Assembly (NCBI GenBank): GCA_017461285.1
Contig: JAFTYS010000085.1
Coordinates: forward strand, 1 to 48,219
Direction: 5' to 3'
Origin: Bacteroidales bacterium
GTDB lineage: Bacteria > Bacteroidota > Bacteroidia > Bacteroidales > UBA932
DNA length: 48,219 nucleotides
Part shown: piece after piece, positions 34,270-42,428 of the stretch
Position numbering within the stretch: the stretch's first letter is position 1
How the letters are laid out: each line of letters starts with the position of its first letter
Translations under genes and position numbers: made by a program
Notes under the pieces: model-generated
What the model saw: only the letters and a program-made list of their open reading frames with translations
Databases searched by the model: none
Told to the model about the DNA's origin: nothing

Positions 34270-36732
34270 TTACATGATGATGTCGTTCAACACTCCTGAA
34301 GCAGTCTGGTATGATCCTGCTCCGGCTCCCTGGATGACCAGCGGAGACGGGTAGAAGTCTGTCTGGATGAGGGCTGCGTTGTCGGTTCCGCAGAGGCTGT
34401 ATAGAGGATGTGACGGCTCTACGCTCTCAAGGCCGATCCTGGCCTTGTATCCCAGAGCCGCAGTATCGTCCTTCACGAGCGATGCCACGAACCTCTGGCG
34501 CAGTCCCTTTGATGCCGCCTCATTGTATCGTGCTGCAAACATTGCCTCGTTCTCTTCCAGCTTCCTGTAGAATGAAGCCACATCCCCTTCGAAGAAGTCT
34601 TCCGGAAGGATAGGGGAGATGTCCACATCCTTTTCGTCGATTCCTACTCCTGCCTCGCGGGAGAGGATGAGAAGTTTCCTCAAAACATCCCTTCCGCTGA
34701 GGTCCAGGCGTGGGTCTGGCTCGGTATAGCCTGCGTCCTGCGCCCTTTTCACGACTTCTGCGAATGTGCCGCCTTCGCCTCCGGCGTAGTTGCTGAAGAT
34801 ATAGTTCAATGTGCCTGAAAGCACGGCCTCTATGCGGACGATCTCGTCGCCGCTGTGCACGCTTCTCGAGATTGACTCAAGGATAGGGAGGGCTGCTCCT
34901 ACCGTCGTTTCGTAGCGGAGGGTCGCACCGATCTCGATCGCTGCCTCCTTGAGGGCTGCATACTGCTTGTATGGAGATGAGAAGGTGATCTTGTTGCATG
35001 CCACTACTGAATATCCTTTCTTGAACAGGTGCATGTACTTGAAGGCGATGTCGGCTGATGCCGTGCAGTCCACGAATACCGAATTCTCGAGGGAGAGGGT
35101 TGCCAGCTGGGTGAAGTATGCTTCGTCAGCGGCGCTCTCGCCGTTCTCCAGCTGTGTCTTGATGTCCTCGAGAGAGAGTCCGTTCTTGTCCAGAATGAAC
35201 TTGCGGCTGTTTGAAAGTCCGCATACATGCAGACGGCGTCCTGTGCGTGATGCGATCTTCTCGCGGTTCTTCGCGATGATCTCTACAAGGGCCTTTCCTA
35301 CGACTCCGTAACCTGCGATGAAGAGGTTTATGTCCTTGCCGCTCCTTTTGTCGAAGAACTCGTTGTGGATGGTCCTGATGGCTGCTTCGGCATCTGATGA
35401 GGATATGATTGCCGAGATATTCCTTTCCGAAGATCCCTGTGCCGTGGCGCGTACCGGGATGCTGTTGCGTCCCAGAGCCGCAAGCATGCGTCCGGTGGCT
35501 CCGGTCTGGTTGAGCACGTCGTCGCCTACGAGACATACTATCGAGAAGCCTTTCTCTACCTTCAGAGGGTTGAGCTTGCCGAGGGAAATCTCGTATGCGA
35601 AGCATCTGTCGGCCGCTTCGCGCGCCTTCTCAGCATCCTTTTCAGACACGGCGATGCACATCGTATGCACCGAAGACGCCTGCGTGATGAGGATGATGTT
35701 GATGTCGTTCTGGCTCAATGTCTCGAACAGACGGCTTGAGAATCCCGGTATGCCGACCATGCCGCTGCCTTCGAGCGAGAGGAGGGCGATGTTGTCGGAG
35801 TTCGATATGCCTATGAGTTTGTCCTTGCTGCGTGGAGGGTTCTTCTCGATGAGGGTGCCTTCCGCTGCAGGGTCGAATGTGTTCTTGATGTAGATCGGAA
35901 TGCCTTCTGCTACCACCGGCTGGATTGTCGGAGGGTAGATGACCTTCGCACCGAAGTGCGAGAGCTCCAGGGCTGCCTTGTACGAGATGTTGTTGATGGT
36001 GCGGGCAGTCGGAACGACCTTCGGATTCGAGGTCATCATGCCAGGAACATCAGTCCATATCTCAAGGATGCGTGCCTTGCAGCCGACCGCATACAGGGCG
36101 GCGGTGTAGTCCGAGCCGCCGCGGCCGAGGGTCGTGGTGCGTCCCTGCTTGTCCGATGCGATGAATCCCGGAAGGACGAAAAGCTGGGTCACAGGATCGT
36201 TTTCCACCATGTCGTTGATGCGGTAATATGTCTTCTGCACATCCACGACGTTCTTTCCGTTCTTGTTCACGGTGCGGATGATCTGGCGTGAGTCGATCCA
36301 TTTTGTCGCGATTCCGATGGATGCGAGCTTGGTTGCAAGAATCTTTGTGGACCAGAGTTCTCCGAATCCCTGGATGGCGTCGAGGCTGGCAGGTGAGAGC
36401 TCGCCGAGAAGGAAAACTCCCTGTACGATGCTTCTGAGCGAGTCGAAGAGGGAATCGCAGACATTCCTTGAGTCTGCCTGCTTCTCCCTTGGCAGGAGCG
36501 TATCGATCATCTCATGGTGCTTTTCCTGAAGCCCGTTGATAAGTTCCTTGTACGTCTCGTCACGTTCTGCGGCAAGGTTGCCTATCCTGATGAGGGTGTC
36601 GGTGCATCCGCTGATTGCCGAGGCCACCAATATGGTCCTGTCTCGGTCCACCGCCTTTGTGACGATGTCCACCACCTGTGACATGTTCTGTGCATTGGCA
36701 ACCGATGTGCCTCCGAATTTCAATACCTGCAT
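34270..36732 (-). CDS. thrA: Bifunctional aspartokinase / homoserine dehydrogenase
   Basis: 820 residues, the usual size of the fused enzyme. The aspartokinase part (about 1-300) starts with KFGGTSVANA and has RGGSDYTAAL. ACT-type regulatory domains follow (about 310-460, including GMVGIPGFSSRLFETLSQNDINI). The homoserine dehydrogenase part begins near IAGYGVVGKALVEI and includes GTLNYIFS and EPDPRLDLSGRDVLRKLLIL. It performs the first and third steps from aspartate to homoserine, with Asd in between. The ACT domains suggest feedback control by an end product. A double hairpin repeat occupies the gap to metX. Confidence 0.96.
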   Translation of the reverse strand: MQVLKFGGTSVANAQNMSQVVDIVTKAVDRDRTILVASAISGCTDTLIRIGNLAAERDETYKELINGLQEKHHEMIDTLLPREKQADSRNVCDSLFDSLRSIVQGVFLLGELSPASLDAIQGFGELWSTKILATKLASIGIATKWIDSRQIIRTVNKNGKNVVDVQKTYYRINDMVENDPVTQLFVLPGFIASDKQGRTTTLGRGGSDYTAALYAVGCKARILEIWTDVPGMMTSNPKVVPTARTINNISYKAALELSHFGAKVIYPPTIQPVVAEGIPIYIKNTFDPAAEGTLIEKNPPRSKDKLIGISNSDNIALLSLEGSGMVGIPGFSSRLFETLSQNDINIILITQASSVHTMCIAVSEKDAEKAREAADRCFAYEISLGKLNPLKVEKGFSIVCLVGDDVLNQTGATGRMLAALGRNSIPVRATAQGSSERNISAIISSSDAEAAIRTIHNEFFDKRSGKDINLFIAGYGVVGKALVEIIAKNREKIASRTGRRLHVCGLSNSRKFILDKNGLSLEDIKTQLENGESAADEAYFTQLATLSLENSVFVDCTASADIAFKYMHLFKKGYSVVACNKITFSSPYKQYAALKEAAIEIGATLRYETTVGAALPILESISRSVHSGDEIVRIEAVLSGTLNYIFSNYAGGEGGTFAEVVKRAQDAGYTEPDPRLDLSGRDVLRKLLILSREAGVGIDEKDVDISPILPEDFFEGDVASFYRKLEENEAMFAARYNEAASKGLRQRFVASLVKDDTAALGYKARIGLESVEPSHPLYSLCGTDNAALIQTDFYPSPLVIQGAGAGSYQTASGVLNDIIM

Positions 36733-36763
36733 ATATTGTGTTTTTTTATTTCTTTGTCTTCAT

Positions 36764-36835
36764 ATCCCCGATCAGGTCGGGGATGACGTCATTACCGGTC
36801 CTGTTGGTGCCGTCATTGCCTGCTTGACAGGCAAT
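36764..36835. repeat. Double REP-like hairpin between metX and thrA
   Basis: ATCCCCGA/TCGGGGAT (36764-36784) and ATTGCCTG/CAGGCAAT (36815-36835) are two perfect 8-bp stems with 5-base loops, both preceded or followed by a GTCAT-type motif. The second touches the metX stop codon. This GTCATnnCC...GGnnAT style is known from widespread REP families. A single copy of the first stem type recurs at 42404-42423. Confidence 0.65.
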
Positions 36836-37858
36836 CTATGGGAGCAGCGGGGCTATGATAGCCGTCAGCTGGTCGTTTTCCAGAAGGAAGCCGTCGTGAC
36901 CGAACTTTGATGTGATCTCATGATACCGTGCCCCCGGTATGCACGATGCTATCAGCTTCTGTTCCTGGACAGGGAAAAGTCCGTCGCTGTCTATGCCTAT
37001 GACCGTGCAGTCTGTCCTGATGGTTCCCAGCGCCGCTTCGACTCCGCCACGTCCGCGTCCGACATTGTTGCTGTCCACCGAACCGCACAGGTAATAATAT
37101 GAATATGCATCGAAGCGGTCGGAAAGCTTCTTGCCCTGATACCTCTGGTATGAACCCGCCCTTCCGGCGAAAAGGCAGTCTTCGTCCTTCTCCCACTGGG
37201 TCGCATTGTATCCTGCATAGCTTCTGTATGATATGAGGGCGATGCTTCTGGCGCATCTGAGACCTGCTTCTCCTCCCTTGAGGTCTGCGCATCCGCGGAA
37301 TGTCGGGTCGGCTTCCAGGGCCATCCTCATAGATTCGTTGAATGCCGAAAGCCATGGGGTCACTCGTGCTCCGCATGCGATGTAGACAGCCTTTTCAATT
37401 ACTTCAGGCTTCATTATCGACCATTCTATCGACTGGAATCCTCCGATGGATCCTCCCACCATGAAGTCTATCTTCTCTATTCCGAGATGTTCGCGCACAA
37501 GGTCGTTTGCCTTTACGATGTCGCGGACGGTTATCTTCGGGAAGTCAAGGAAGTACGGCCTCCCTGTCTGAGGGTCTGTCTGCGAAGGTCCGGAAGATCC
37601 GTATGGAGAACCGAGCATGTTGGCACATACGACGAAATATTTTTCCGTATCGAAGAGCTTTCCCGGACCCACAAGTTCAGGCCACCAGTCCTGGGCATCC
37701 GAATTCGCGGTCAGTGCATGGCAGATCCATATCACCTTGCGCTCATCGTCCTTCTGCCATGGACGCTCGGAAGTATGGTATGCGACCTTAAGGCCGCTGA
37801 TGCTTCCTCCTGCCTCGAACTCAAATATTCCATCGTGTATATACTCGTGTTTTATCAT
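36836..37858 (-). CDS. metX: Homoserine O-acetyltransferase
   Basis: 340 residues from the ATG at 37858. An upstream in-frame extension of 70 codons runs through the divergent promoter region and lrp, so it is rejected. The alpha/beta hydrolase fold shows the nucleophile Ser in VGGSIGG (S137), an Asp in IGIDSDGLFP and a His in FGHDGFL. CHALTANSDAQDWW and ANMLGSPYGSSGP are typical. It acetylates homoserine for the MetY step. The promoter lies about 40 bp upstream. The stop codon is TAG. Control by the divergent Lrp-type regulator is plausible. Confidence 0.94.
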   Translation of the reverse strand: MIKHEYIHDGIFEFEAGGSISGLKVAYHTSERPWQKDDERKVIWICHALTANSDAQDWWPELVGPGKLFDTEKYFVVCANMLGSPYGSSGPSQTDPQTGRPYFLDFPKITVRDIVKANDLVREHLGIEKIDFMVGGSIGGFQSIEWSIMKPEVIEKAVYIACGARVTPWLSAFNESMRMALEADPTFRGCADLKGGEAGLRCARSIALISYRSYAGYNATQWEKDEDCLFAGRAGSYQRYQGKKLSDRFDAYSYYYLCGSVDSNNVGRGRGGVEAALGTIRTDCTVIGIDSDGLFPVQEQKLIASCIPGARYHEITSKFGHDGFLLENDQLTAIIAPLLP

Positions 37859-37895
37859 AAATGTCAATTGTTTATGCCCTTTCGGAAACGGTGTG

Positions 37896-37903
37896 CAAAG
37901 ATA
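37896..37903 (-). promoter_or_regulatory. Candidate -7 box of the metX-thrA-metY transcript
   Basis: On the minus strand this reads TATCTTTG followed by CACACC, a strong match to TAnnTTTG, 38 bp upstream of the metX ATG. It would give a leader of about 30 nt, too short for a SAM riboswitch. Confidence 0.6.
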
Positions 37904-37953
37904 CGGAATATCTCCGTATGTACAACCTATCTGAAAAATTTGGAAAAATATTC

Positions 37954-37961
37954 TATATTTG
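37954..37961 (+). promoter_or_regulatory. Candidate -7 box of the lrp-type gene
   Basis: TATATTTG is a full match to TAnnTTTG, 33 bp upstream of the ATG at 37995. It is about 50 bp from the divergent metX promoter box, so one bound regulator dimer or octamer could touch both. Confidence 0.55.
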
Positions 37962-37994
37962 CCGAAAATAACCTTGAAAACAGAATAATATTCT

Positions 37995-38459
37995 ATGAAC
38001 GAGAGTTTGGACAAGATTGATATCCTGATTCTGCGCGAACTGCAGAAAGATGCGAAGCTGACCACCAAGGAGCTTGCGGCAAAGGTGAACCTTTCTCCTT
38101 CCCCTGTATTCGAGCGCCAGAAGAGGCTGGAAAGGGAAGGTTATATCAAGAAGTATGTGGCGGTGGTCGATCCGATAAAGACCGGCAATGGCATCATGGT
38201 CCTTTGCAACGTGCGTCTGAAGCATCATAACAAGGAATTCAGCCGTCAGTTCACATCGGTCATAGCAGATATAGACGAAGTCGTCGAATGCTTCAACACA
38301 TCCGGCGACTACGACTATCAATTGAAGATTTATGCCCGCAGCATGCGGGACTATCAGGAATTCGTTCTAGGCACCTTAGGCGATCTTGACTGCATCGGCT
38401 CCCTCCACAGCATCTTCGTCATCGGCGAAGTTAAGAACACCCTCTCCGTGCCGCTGTAA
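37995..38459 (+). CDS. Lrp/AsnC family transcriptional regulator
   Basis: 154 residues, the standard size. The N-terminal helix-turn-helix (about 5-60) reads LDKIDILILRELQKDAKLTTKELAAKVNLS with RQKRLEREGYI in the recognition region. The C-terminal ligand/oligomerisation domain (about 70-150) includes GDYDYQLKIYARSMRDYQEFV. These proteins sense amino acids and act as octamers. Divergence from metX, with closely spaced promoters, suggests control of the methionine/threonine genes and of itself. Confidence 0.92.
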   Translation: MNESLDKIDILILRELQKDAKLTTKELAAKVNLSPSPVFERQKRLEREGYIKKYVAVVDPIKTGNGIMVLCNVRLKHHNKEFSRQFTSVIADIDEVVECFNTSGDYDYQLKIYARSMRDYQEFVLGTLGDLDCIGSLHSIFVIGEVKNTLSVPL

Positions 38460-38461
38460 TC

Positions 38462-38496
38462 TCACATGACGGTCGACAAAAACACCCGTCGTGTGC
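38462..38496 (-). repeat. Hairpin repeat, left copy, bracketing the sigma-factor module
   Basis: CACATGACGG (38464-38473) pairs with CCGTCGTGTG (38487-38496) with one wobble position. Read on the minus strand it matches the hairpin at 39767-39803 at about 26 of 36 aligned positions, including CACACrACGGGTrTTTTTG. The two copies face opposite ways. The rest of the 38460-38677 gap is AT-rich with only a weak promoter candidate. Confidence 0.5.
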
Positions 38497-38590
38497 ATCA
38501 TGTGGAGAGTTGGGCCTGCGTTTTTCTGTATATGTCAGTTCAGATACAGGTATTGAGACGCTTTTCTTTCTTTTGAGCGACACTAATATT

Positions 38591-38598
38591 TATTTTTG
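38591..38598 (+). promoter_or_regulatory. Weak candidate -7 box upstream of the ECF sigma gene
   Basis: TATTTTTG fits TAnnTTTG and lies 80 bp before the ATG. The nearest TTTG (38572-38575) is only 15 bp upstream, shorter than normal spacing. ECF genes are often self-regulated from a different promoter type that cannot be recognised here. Confidence 0.25.
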
Positions 38599-38677
38599 GC
38601 TGATAAAATTTATTTTATCTGTAGTTTTATAAGTAAAAGGTTGTCTAAAGGGGTGTTTTAATCCTGAATGTGACGAA

Positions 38678-39160
38678 ATGGAAGACAAGGAAAAAGAATT
38701 TGCGCAAATTGTAAAGGAACATAAGAGACAGATATATACTGTCTGCTATATGTTCTCGAAAGACGCTGACGAGGTTGCTGACCTGTTCCAGGAGATTCTG
38801 ATCAACATGTGGAAAGGGTTCTCCTCATTCCGCGGGGAATGCAGCATAAGCACCTGGCTATGGCGTATCAGTCTGAACACATGCATCAATACCTCAAAAA
38901 AGAGACGCAGGATGGAGACGATCCCGCTCAATGTGGATATCGATCCGTACGAGGATATAGATGAGGATGCCATGCAGATACGTCAGCTGTATGACAGGAT
39001 CAACAGACTGGGGCTCGTGGACAGAAGCATCATCCTTATGTGGCTGGAGAACCTCAGTTACGAAGAAATAGGGGCGATACTTGGCATAAGCGTCAAGAAT
39101 GTCTCGGTCAAGCTTGTCCGTATCAGGGAGAAACTCAAGCAGATGTCAAACAAGAATTAA
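38678..39160 (+). CDS. ECF-type RNA polymerase sigma factor
   Basis: 160 residues. The sigma-70 region 2 (about 8-80) includes EVADLFQEILINMWKGFSSFRGECSISTWLWRISLNTCI. The region 4 helix-turn-helix (about 108-155) includes LVDRSIILMWLENLSYEEIGAILGISVKNVSVKLVRIREKLK. It directs RNA polymerase to a small regulon. The 4-TM protein starts 12 bp downstream and probably serves as its membrane partner. There is no FecR-type anti-sigma or SusCD pair next to it, so it is not the PUL-type ECF system. Confidence 0.92.
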   Translation: MEDKEKEFAQIVKEHKRQIYTVCYMFSKDADEVADLFQEILINMWKGFSSFRGECSISTWLWRISLNTCINTSKKRRRMETIPLNVDIDPYEDIDEDAMQIRQLYDRINRLGLVDRSIILMWLENLSYEEIGAILGISVKNVSVKLVRIREKLKQMSNKN

Positions 39161-39172
39161 ACAAGCAGAGTC

Positions 39173-39760
39173 ATGGAAGACAATAGATTGGATTCGAGCT
39201 GCGAGATGGAGGAGATGCGTCAGCAGTTCGCAATAATGAAGGAACGTTTTGACCGTCAGGAGATAGTGACGGACAGACTCTTGAGGGAAACCCAAAAGAG
39301 AAGGATAAATCTGTACGATTGGTTGACCTTGTATGGTCCGGTGATAATATCTGTTATTATGCTGCCTTTGATGTGGATGTGCTGCAAGAATTATGGTATG
39401 CCTGTATGGATTGCTGTTACAGCCTATGTCATGATTGCAGCAAGCGCCCTATGGCAATATAGGGAAAGAATGAAATACAGGAAGTCCTTCCGTTTTGAGG
39501 GAGATGTTCTTCAGATTGCAGCCCATGTCAGGAATTATAGAATACGGGCATATAAGATGACAATAATTACAGCTGTAGCGGCTGTCATCATTGTTGCCAT
39601 AGGACTTTATTCATGGTTTTCGGATGTGCAATTGACGGACGATCCTTTCAGATGGGCCCTGGCCATTCTGCTTTGGATTGTGTTAATTGTGACGATAATA
39701 TGCGTGGAAGTCAAGAGTTTTCGTCTTCTGGACAACATCGTCAAGGACCTGGAACAATAA
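39173..39760 (+). CDS. Four-helix membrane protein, candidate regulator of the adjacent ECF sigma factor
   Basis: 195 residues with no recognised family. A charged, probably coiled-coil cytoplasmic N-terminus (EMEEMRQQFAIMKERFDRQEIVTDRLLRETQKR, about 11-44 in two stretches) precedes four hydrophobic segments in two pairs (about 52-70, 77-93, 124-145, 157-178). The gene lies 12 bp after the sigma gene, the usual place of an anti-sigma factor, but the usual zinc anti-sigma motif (HxxxCxxC) is absent. An anti-sigma role is inference from position. Confidence 0.65.
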   Translation: MEDNRLDSSCEMEEMRQQFAIMKERFDRQEIVTDRLLRETQKRRINLYDWLTLYGPVIISVIMLPLMWMCCKNYGMPVWIAVTAYVMIAASALWQYRERMKYRKSFRFEGDVLQIAAHVRNYRIRAYKMTIITAVAAVIIVAIGLYSWFSDVQLTDDPFRWALAILLWIVLIVTIICVEVKSFRLLDNIVKDLEQ

Positions 39761-39762
39761 GT

Positions 39763-39807
39763 TTACCTCACACAACGGGTATTTTTGCAACCTGTTGTGT
39801 GAGGTAA
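39763..39807. terminator. Perfect 14-bp stem-loop between convergent genes, right copy of the hairpin repeat
   Basis: TTACCTCACACAAC (39763-39776) and its exact complement (39794-39807) enclose a GGGT/ACC inner pairing and an ATTTTTGCA loop. It lies between the convergent membrane-protein and aquaporin genes, so it probably stops transcription from one or both sides, although the following T-run is weak (GCTTTT). Its core is a relative of the hairpin at 38462-38496. Confidence 0.6.
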
Positions 39808-39823
39808 TGTGCTTTTAAACCGG

Positions 39824-40528
39824 TTATTCTGCCTTCTTGCAGCAGTTGCAGTCGCTGCCAAGGCATTTCCATACCACTGCGCTGAGGGCTGCACCGAGGA
39901 AAGGAGCCACGATGAAGAGCCAGAGCTGCTGGAGAGCCTGTCCGCCTGCGAAGAGTGCCGGTCCGATGGAACGTGCAGGGTTCACGGATGTTCCTGTGAT
40001 AGGAATGCATACGATGTGAACGAGAACGAGGGTAAGGCCGATAGCAAGACCTGCAAAGTTGCCTGCGCCCTTCTTCTCGTCAGTGGCTCCGAGAACCACG
40101 AGGACGAATACGAATGTGAACACAACCTCTGCGATGAGTGCCTGCCACATTTCTCCTGCATCGAATGTGTTTGCTCCGGTTGCAGTGCATCCTGCATCAT
40201 TTGCTCCTGTCGAAGTAAGTGCAAAAAGGATGGCAGAACCGATGACTGCTCCGATTACCTGGAAAAGCATGTACATGCCTGCATCCTTGCCGCTCATGCG
40301 TCCTGACATCCATACTCCGAGTGTGATGGCCGGGTTGATATGGCATCCGGAGATGCCTCCGATGCAGTAGGCCATAGCTACTACCGAAAGTCCGAATGCG
40401 AGTGCAACACCGATAGTGCCTACACCTGCGCCACAAGCTGCGGCCGCTCCGCCTGCCATGACTGCGCTACCGCAGCCCATAAGGACGAGAACCATAGTTC
40501 CCACCATTTCTGCAAAGTACTTTTTCAT
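39824..40528 (-). CDS. aqpZ: Aquaporin / MIP channel
   Basis: 234 residues and six helices. The two NPA boxes are present: GCHINPAITLGVWMSG in the first half and SVNPARSIGPALF in the second. The Arg after the second NPA is the selectivity-filter Arg. The pattern is closer to water channels (AqpZ) than to long glycerol facilitators. The C-terminus ends in an unusual Cys-rich tail (CLGSDCNCCKKAE). It starts 20 bp after the GH43 stop, so read-through from GH43 is possible, although the functions are unrelated. Confidence 0.93.
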   Translation of the reverse strand: MKKYFAEMVGTMVLVLMGCGSAVMAGGAAAACGAGVGTIGVALAFGLSVVAMAYCIGGISGCHINPAITLGVWMSGRMSGKDAGMYMLFQVIGAVIGSAILFALTSTGANDAGCTATGANTFDAGEMWQALIAEVVFTFVFVLVVLGATDEKKGAGNFAGLAIGLTLVLVHIVCIPITGTSVNPARSIGPALFAGGQALQQLWLFIVAPFLGAALSAVVWKCLGSDCNCCKKAE

Positions 40529-40548
40529 GATTTTTAAGTGTTTAAGGG

Positions 40549-41913
40549 TTATTTATCCATTCTCCACCAGTCGAGCTGGAAGAGGTTGCGGTCCTGGTAG
40601 CGGCTTGCTCTGAATACGAGGCAGAGGTCGTGGACACCCTTTGCGCCGCGGATCTTTGTGGTGAATTCCTGCAGCTCGTTCCTGGTACATCCGATGTCTA
40701 CCTTTCCGACCAGCTTTCCGTCATAGTCGTCAAGTCTGATCTCGATAGTACCTCCGTAGAGGAGGGCTGAAGCGGATACTGTGAATGACTTTGCTCCGCT
40801 GCCGAAGTCAACGCCTCTGAGCTTGATGTATTCTCCGTCGTCGATGTTGGTCACCAGCTGGTTCCAGCGGTCCTTTGCCCAGACGTTCTTAGGGATGGTC
40901 TTCAATCCGAATCCCCATGCCATTGTCTCGGCCTCGACCTTCTTGTATGGGTTGAACAGTTCGATCTGCTCTACCTTGCAGTCCACGAAATAAGGCAGCT
41001 CCCGGATGGTTCCGTCCTCATTGTAATGCATTTCAGCTACAGACACTGAACGGCGCTCCGCATGACGGCTCTCTTCAAGACGGAAGATGTCGTAGTTCTG
41101 TCCGAAGCAGTAGGTCTTGCCCTTGTAGTCGATGATGCCCGGATGGTTTCCGCGTGTGCGGTGCGTGTGGTCCATGATGTGTCCCTTGTACTCCCATGGT
41201 CCTGTAGGGTTGTCGCTCATGGCGTAGCCGATGCCTTCAGGGCAGCATGTTGAAGCGAATGCAAGGTAATACTTGTCATTGCGCTTGTAGAACCAAGGTC
41301 CTTCCTGGTAGTCCTCGATATGAGGAAGCTCGACGATGTCTCCGGAGTATGAGATCATGTCCTCGTTCAGCTTAACATAATAGAGGTTAGGGTTGCCCCA
41401 GTACATGTATGCCTGGCCGTCGTCATCGATCCATACGGTAGGGTCGATGTCATACCAATGCTCCTTCTGCCATACCAGTGTTCCTCCGAGAGGATCCACG
41501 AACGGTCCGTAAGGAGAGTCTGCAACCAGGACGCTGATGCCGTTTCCATGGATAGGGCAGTACATGTAGAATTTTCCGTTCCTTTCCACAACCTGCTGCG
41601 CCCATGCACCGTTATTGTTCCTGTACCATTTGAAATCCTTGAGCGATGCAACGGCTCCACGGTCCTGCCAGTTCACCATGTCTGTAGTGGTGTAGAGGAG
41701 CCAGTCCCTCATGATGAAGTTTTCACCGTGGTCGTCGTCGTGGCTTGTGTAAAGGTAAAGGGTGTCGCCGATGACGATAGGTGCAGGGTCTGCTGTGTAC
41801 TTTGTCTGGATGATCGGCATGTTCAGGTCTTCCAGAGACTGCTTTGGCGCGCTGTCGTTGCACGCTACGACAGCCAGCAGAGCCAGCGTCGTCAGAATGG
41901 TTCTAGTTTTCAT
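40549..41913 (-). CDS. GH43 glycosidase lipoprotein with C-terminal CBM6-like domain
   Basis: 454 residues. The lipobox VVAC puts Cys18 at the mature end. The five-bladed propeller shows the GH43 acids: base Asp in TADPAPI (D42), Asp in YDIDPTVW (D157) and acid Glu in YQEGPWFY (E204). Residues from about 325 resemble a CBM6 beta-sandwich (VEAETMAWGFG near its start, LFQLDWWRM at the end). GH43 enzymes cut arabinose or xylose links, so this one acts on a pectin- or xylan-type glycan and not mannan. It stands outside the PUL in a housekeeping run, 27 bp after yqeY. Confidence 0.88.
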   Translation of the reverse strand: MKTRTILTTLALLAVVACNDSAPKQSLEDLNMPIIQTKYTADPAPIVIGDTLYLYTSHDDDHGENFIMRDWLLYTTTDMVNWQDRGAVASLKDFKWYRNNNGAWAQQVVERNGKFYMYCPIHGNGISVLVADSPYGPFVDPLGGTLVWQKEHWYDIDPTVWIDDDGQAYMYWGNPNLYYVKLNEDMISYSGDIVELPHIEDYQEGPWFYKRNDKYYLAFASTCCPEGIGYAMSDNPTGPWEYKGHIMDHTHRTRGNHPGIIDYKGKTYCFGQNYDIFRLEESRHAERRSVSVAEMHYNEDGTIRELPYFVDCKVEQIELFNPYKKVEAETMAWGFGLKTIPKNVWAKDRWNQLVTNIDDGEYIKLRGVDFGSGAKSFTVSASALLYGGTIEIRLDDYDGKLVGKVDIGCTRNELQEFTTKIRGAKGVHDLCLVFRASRYQDRNLFQLDWWRMDK

Positions 41914-41940
41914 GTTGTTATAGGTTTGATTGTGTGTGGC

Positions 41941-42387
41941 TTATTTTGCAAGAAGCTTCTTGACGATGGTGGAGATCATGCGGCCGTCGGCAAGCCCCGC
42001 AAGACGCTTTGTAGCGACTCCCATCACCTTGCCCATGTCTGAAGGCTGTGATGCTCCGACCTCGGCGATGATTTCAGTCAGCTTCGCCTCGACCTCAGCC
42101 TCGCTGAGCTGCTTCGGAAGGTAGACTTCCATGCAGGCCGCCTCCGCGAGCTCGTTTTCAGCGAGCTCGGGGCGGCCCGCTTCGTTATACTGCTGCGCAC
42201 TTTCCTTTCTCTGCTTCACGAGCTTCTGGATTATCTTCACGATTGCTGCGTCATCCACTTCTCCTGTAGATCCTTCCGCAGTCTTTGCCAGCATTATCGC
42301 TGCCTTTATTGCTCTTACTGATGCGAGACGAACTGTATCCTTCGCCTTCATTGCCGCCATCATGTCGGCCTGTATCTGTTTTTCCAT
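41941..42387 (-). CDS. yqeY: GatB/YqeY domain protein
   Basis: 148 residues, the full YqeY length. Features are the N-terminal helix MEKQIQADMMAAMKAKDTVRLA, KQRKESAQQYNEAGRPELAENELAE, the YLPKQLSEAEVEAKLTEII block, and DMGKVMGVATKRLAGLADGRMIS at the C-terminus. The domain is shared with the tRNA-dependent amidotransferase subunit GatB and probably binds tRNA, but its role is not settled. It follows manC by 41 bp, in which a hairpin repeat sits. Confidence 0.92.
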   Translation of the reverse strand: MEKQIQADMMAAMKAKDTVRLASVRAIKAAIMLAKTAEGSTGEVDDAAIVKIIQKLVKQRKESAQQYNEAGRPELAENELAEAACMEVYLPKQLSEAEVEAKLTEIIAEVGASQPSDMGKVMGVATKRLAGLADGRMISTIVKKLLAK

Positions 42388-42403
42388 ATTATTATAGGTT
42401 TGA

Positions 42404-42423
42404 ATCCCCGGCGGACCGGGGAT
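42404..42423. repeat. Single REP-like hairpin between manC and yqeY
   Basis: ATCCCCGG (42404-42411) and CCGGGGAT (42416-42423) form a perfect 8-bp stem with a CGGA loop. It is closely alike to one half of the double hairpin at 36764-36784. No T-run follows on the minus strand. Confidence 0.55.
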
Positions 42424-42428
42424 GTTGT

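Noticed and set aside
37859..37994. SAM riboswitch or other leader RNA before metX
   Set aside because: The promoter lies only about 38 bp from the ATG, leaving no room for a folded leader of that size.
37859..38068. 70-codon upstream extension of metX
   Set aside because: It covers both divergent promoter boxes and overlaps the start of the Lrp-type gene. The family N-terminus begins at the ATG at 37858.
38460..38677. tRNA or small RNA gene
   Set aside because: No cloverleaf or TPsiC-like sequence was seen. The gap holds the hairpin repeat and AT-rich sequence only.
38678..39760. PUL-type ECF sigma / anti-sigma FecR system
   Set aside because: No FecR domain and no SusCD transporter are adjacent. 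The partner is a four-helix membrane protein of another kind.
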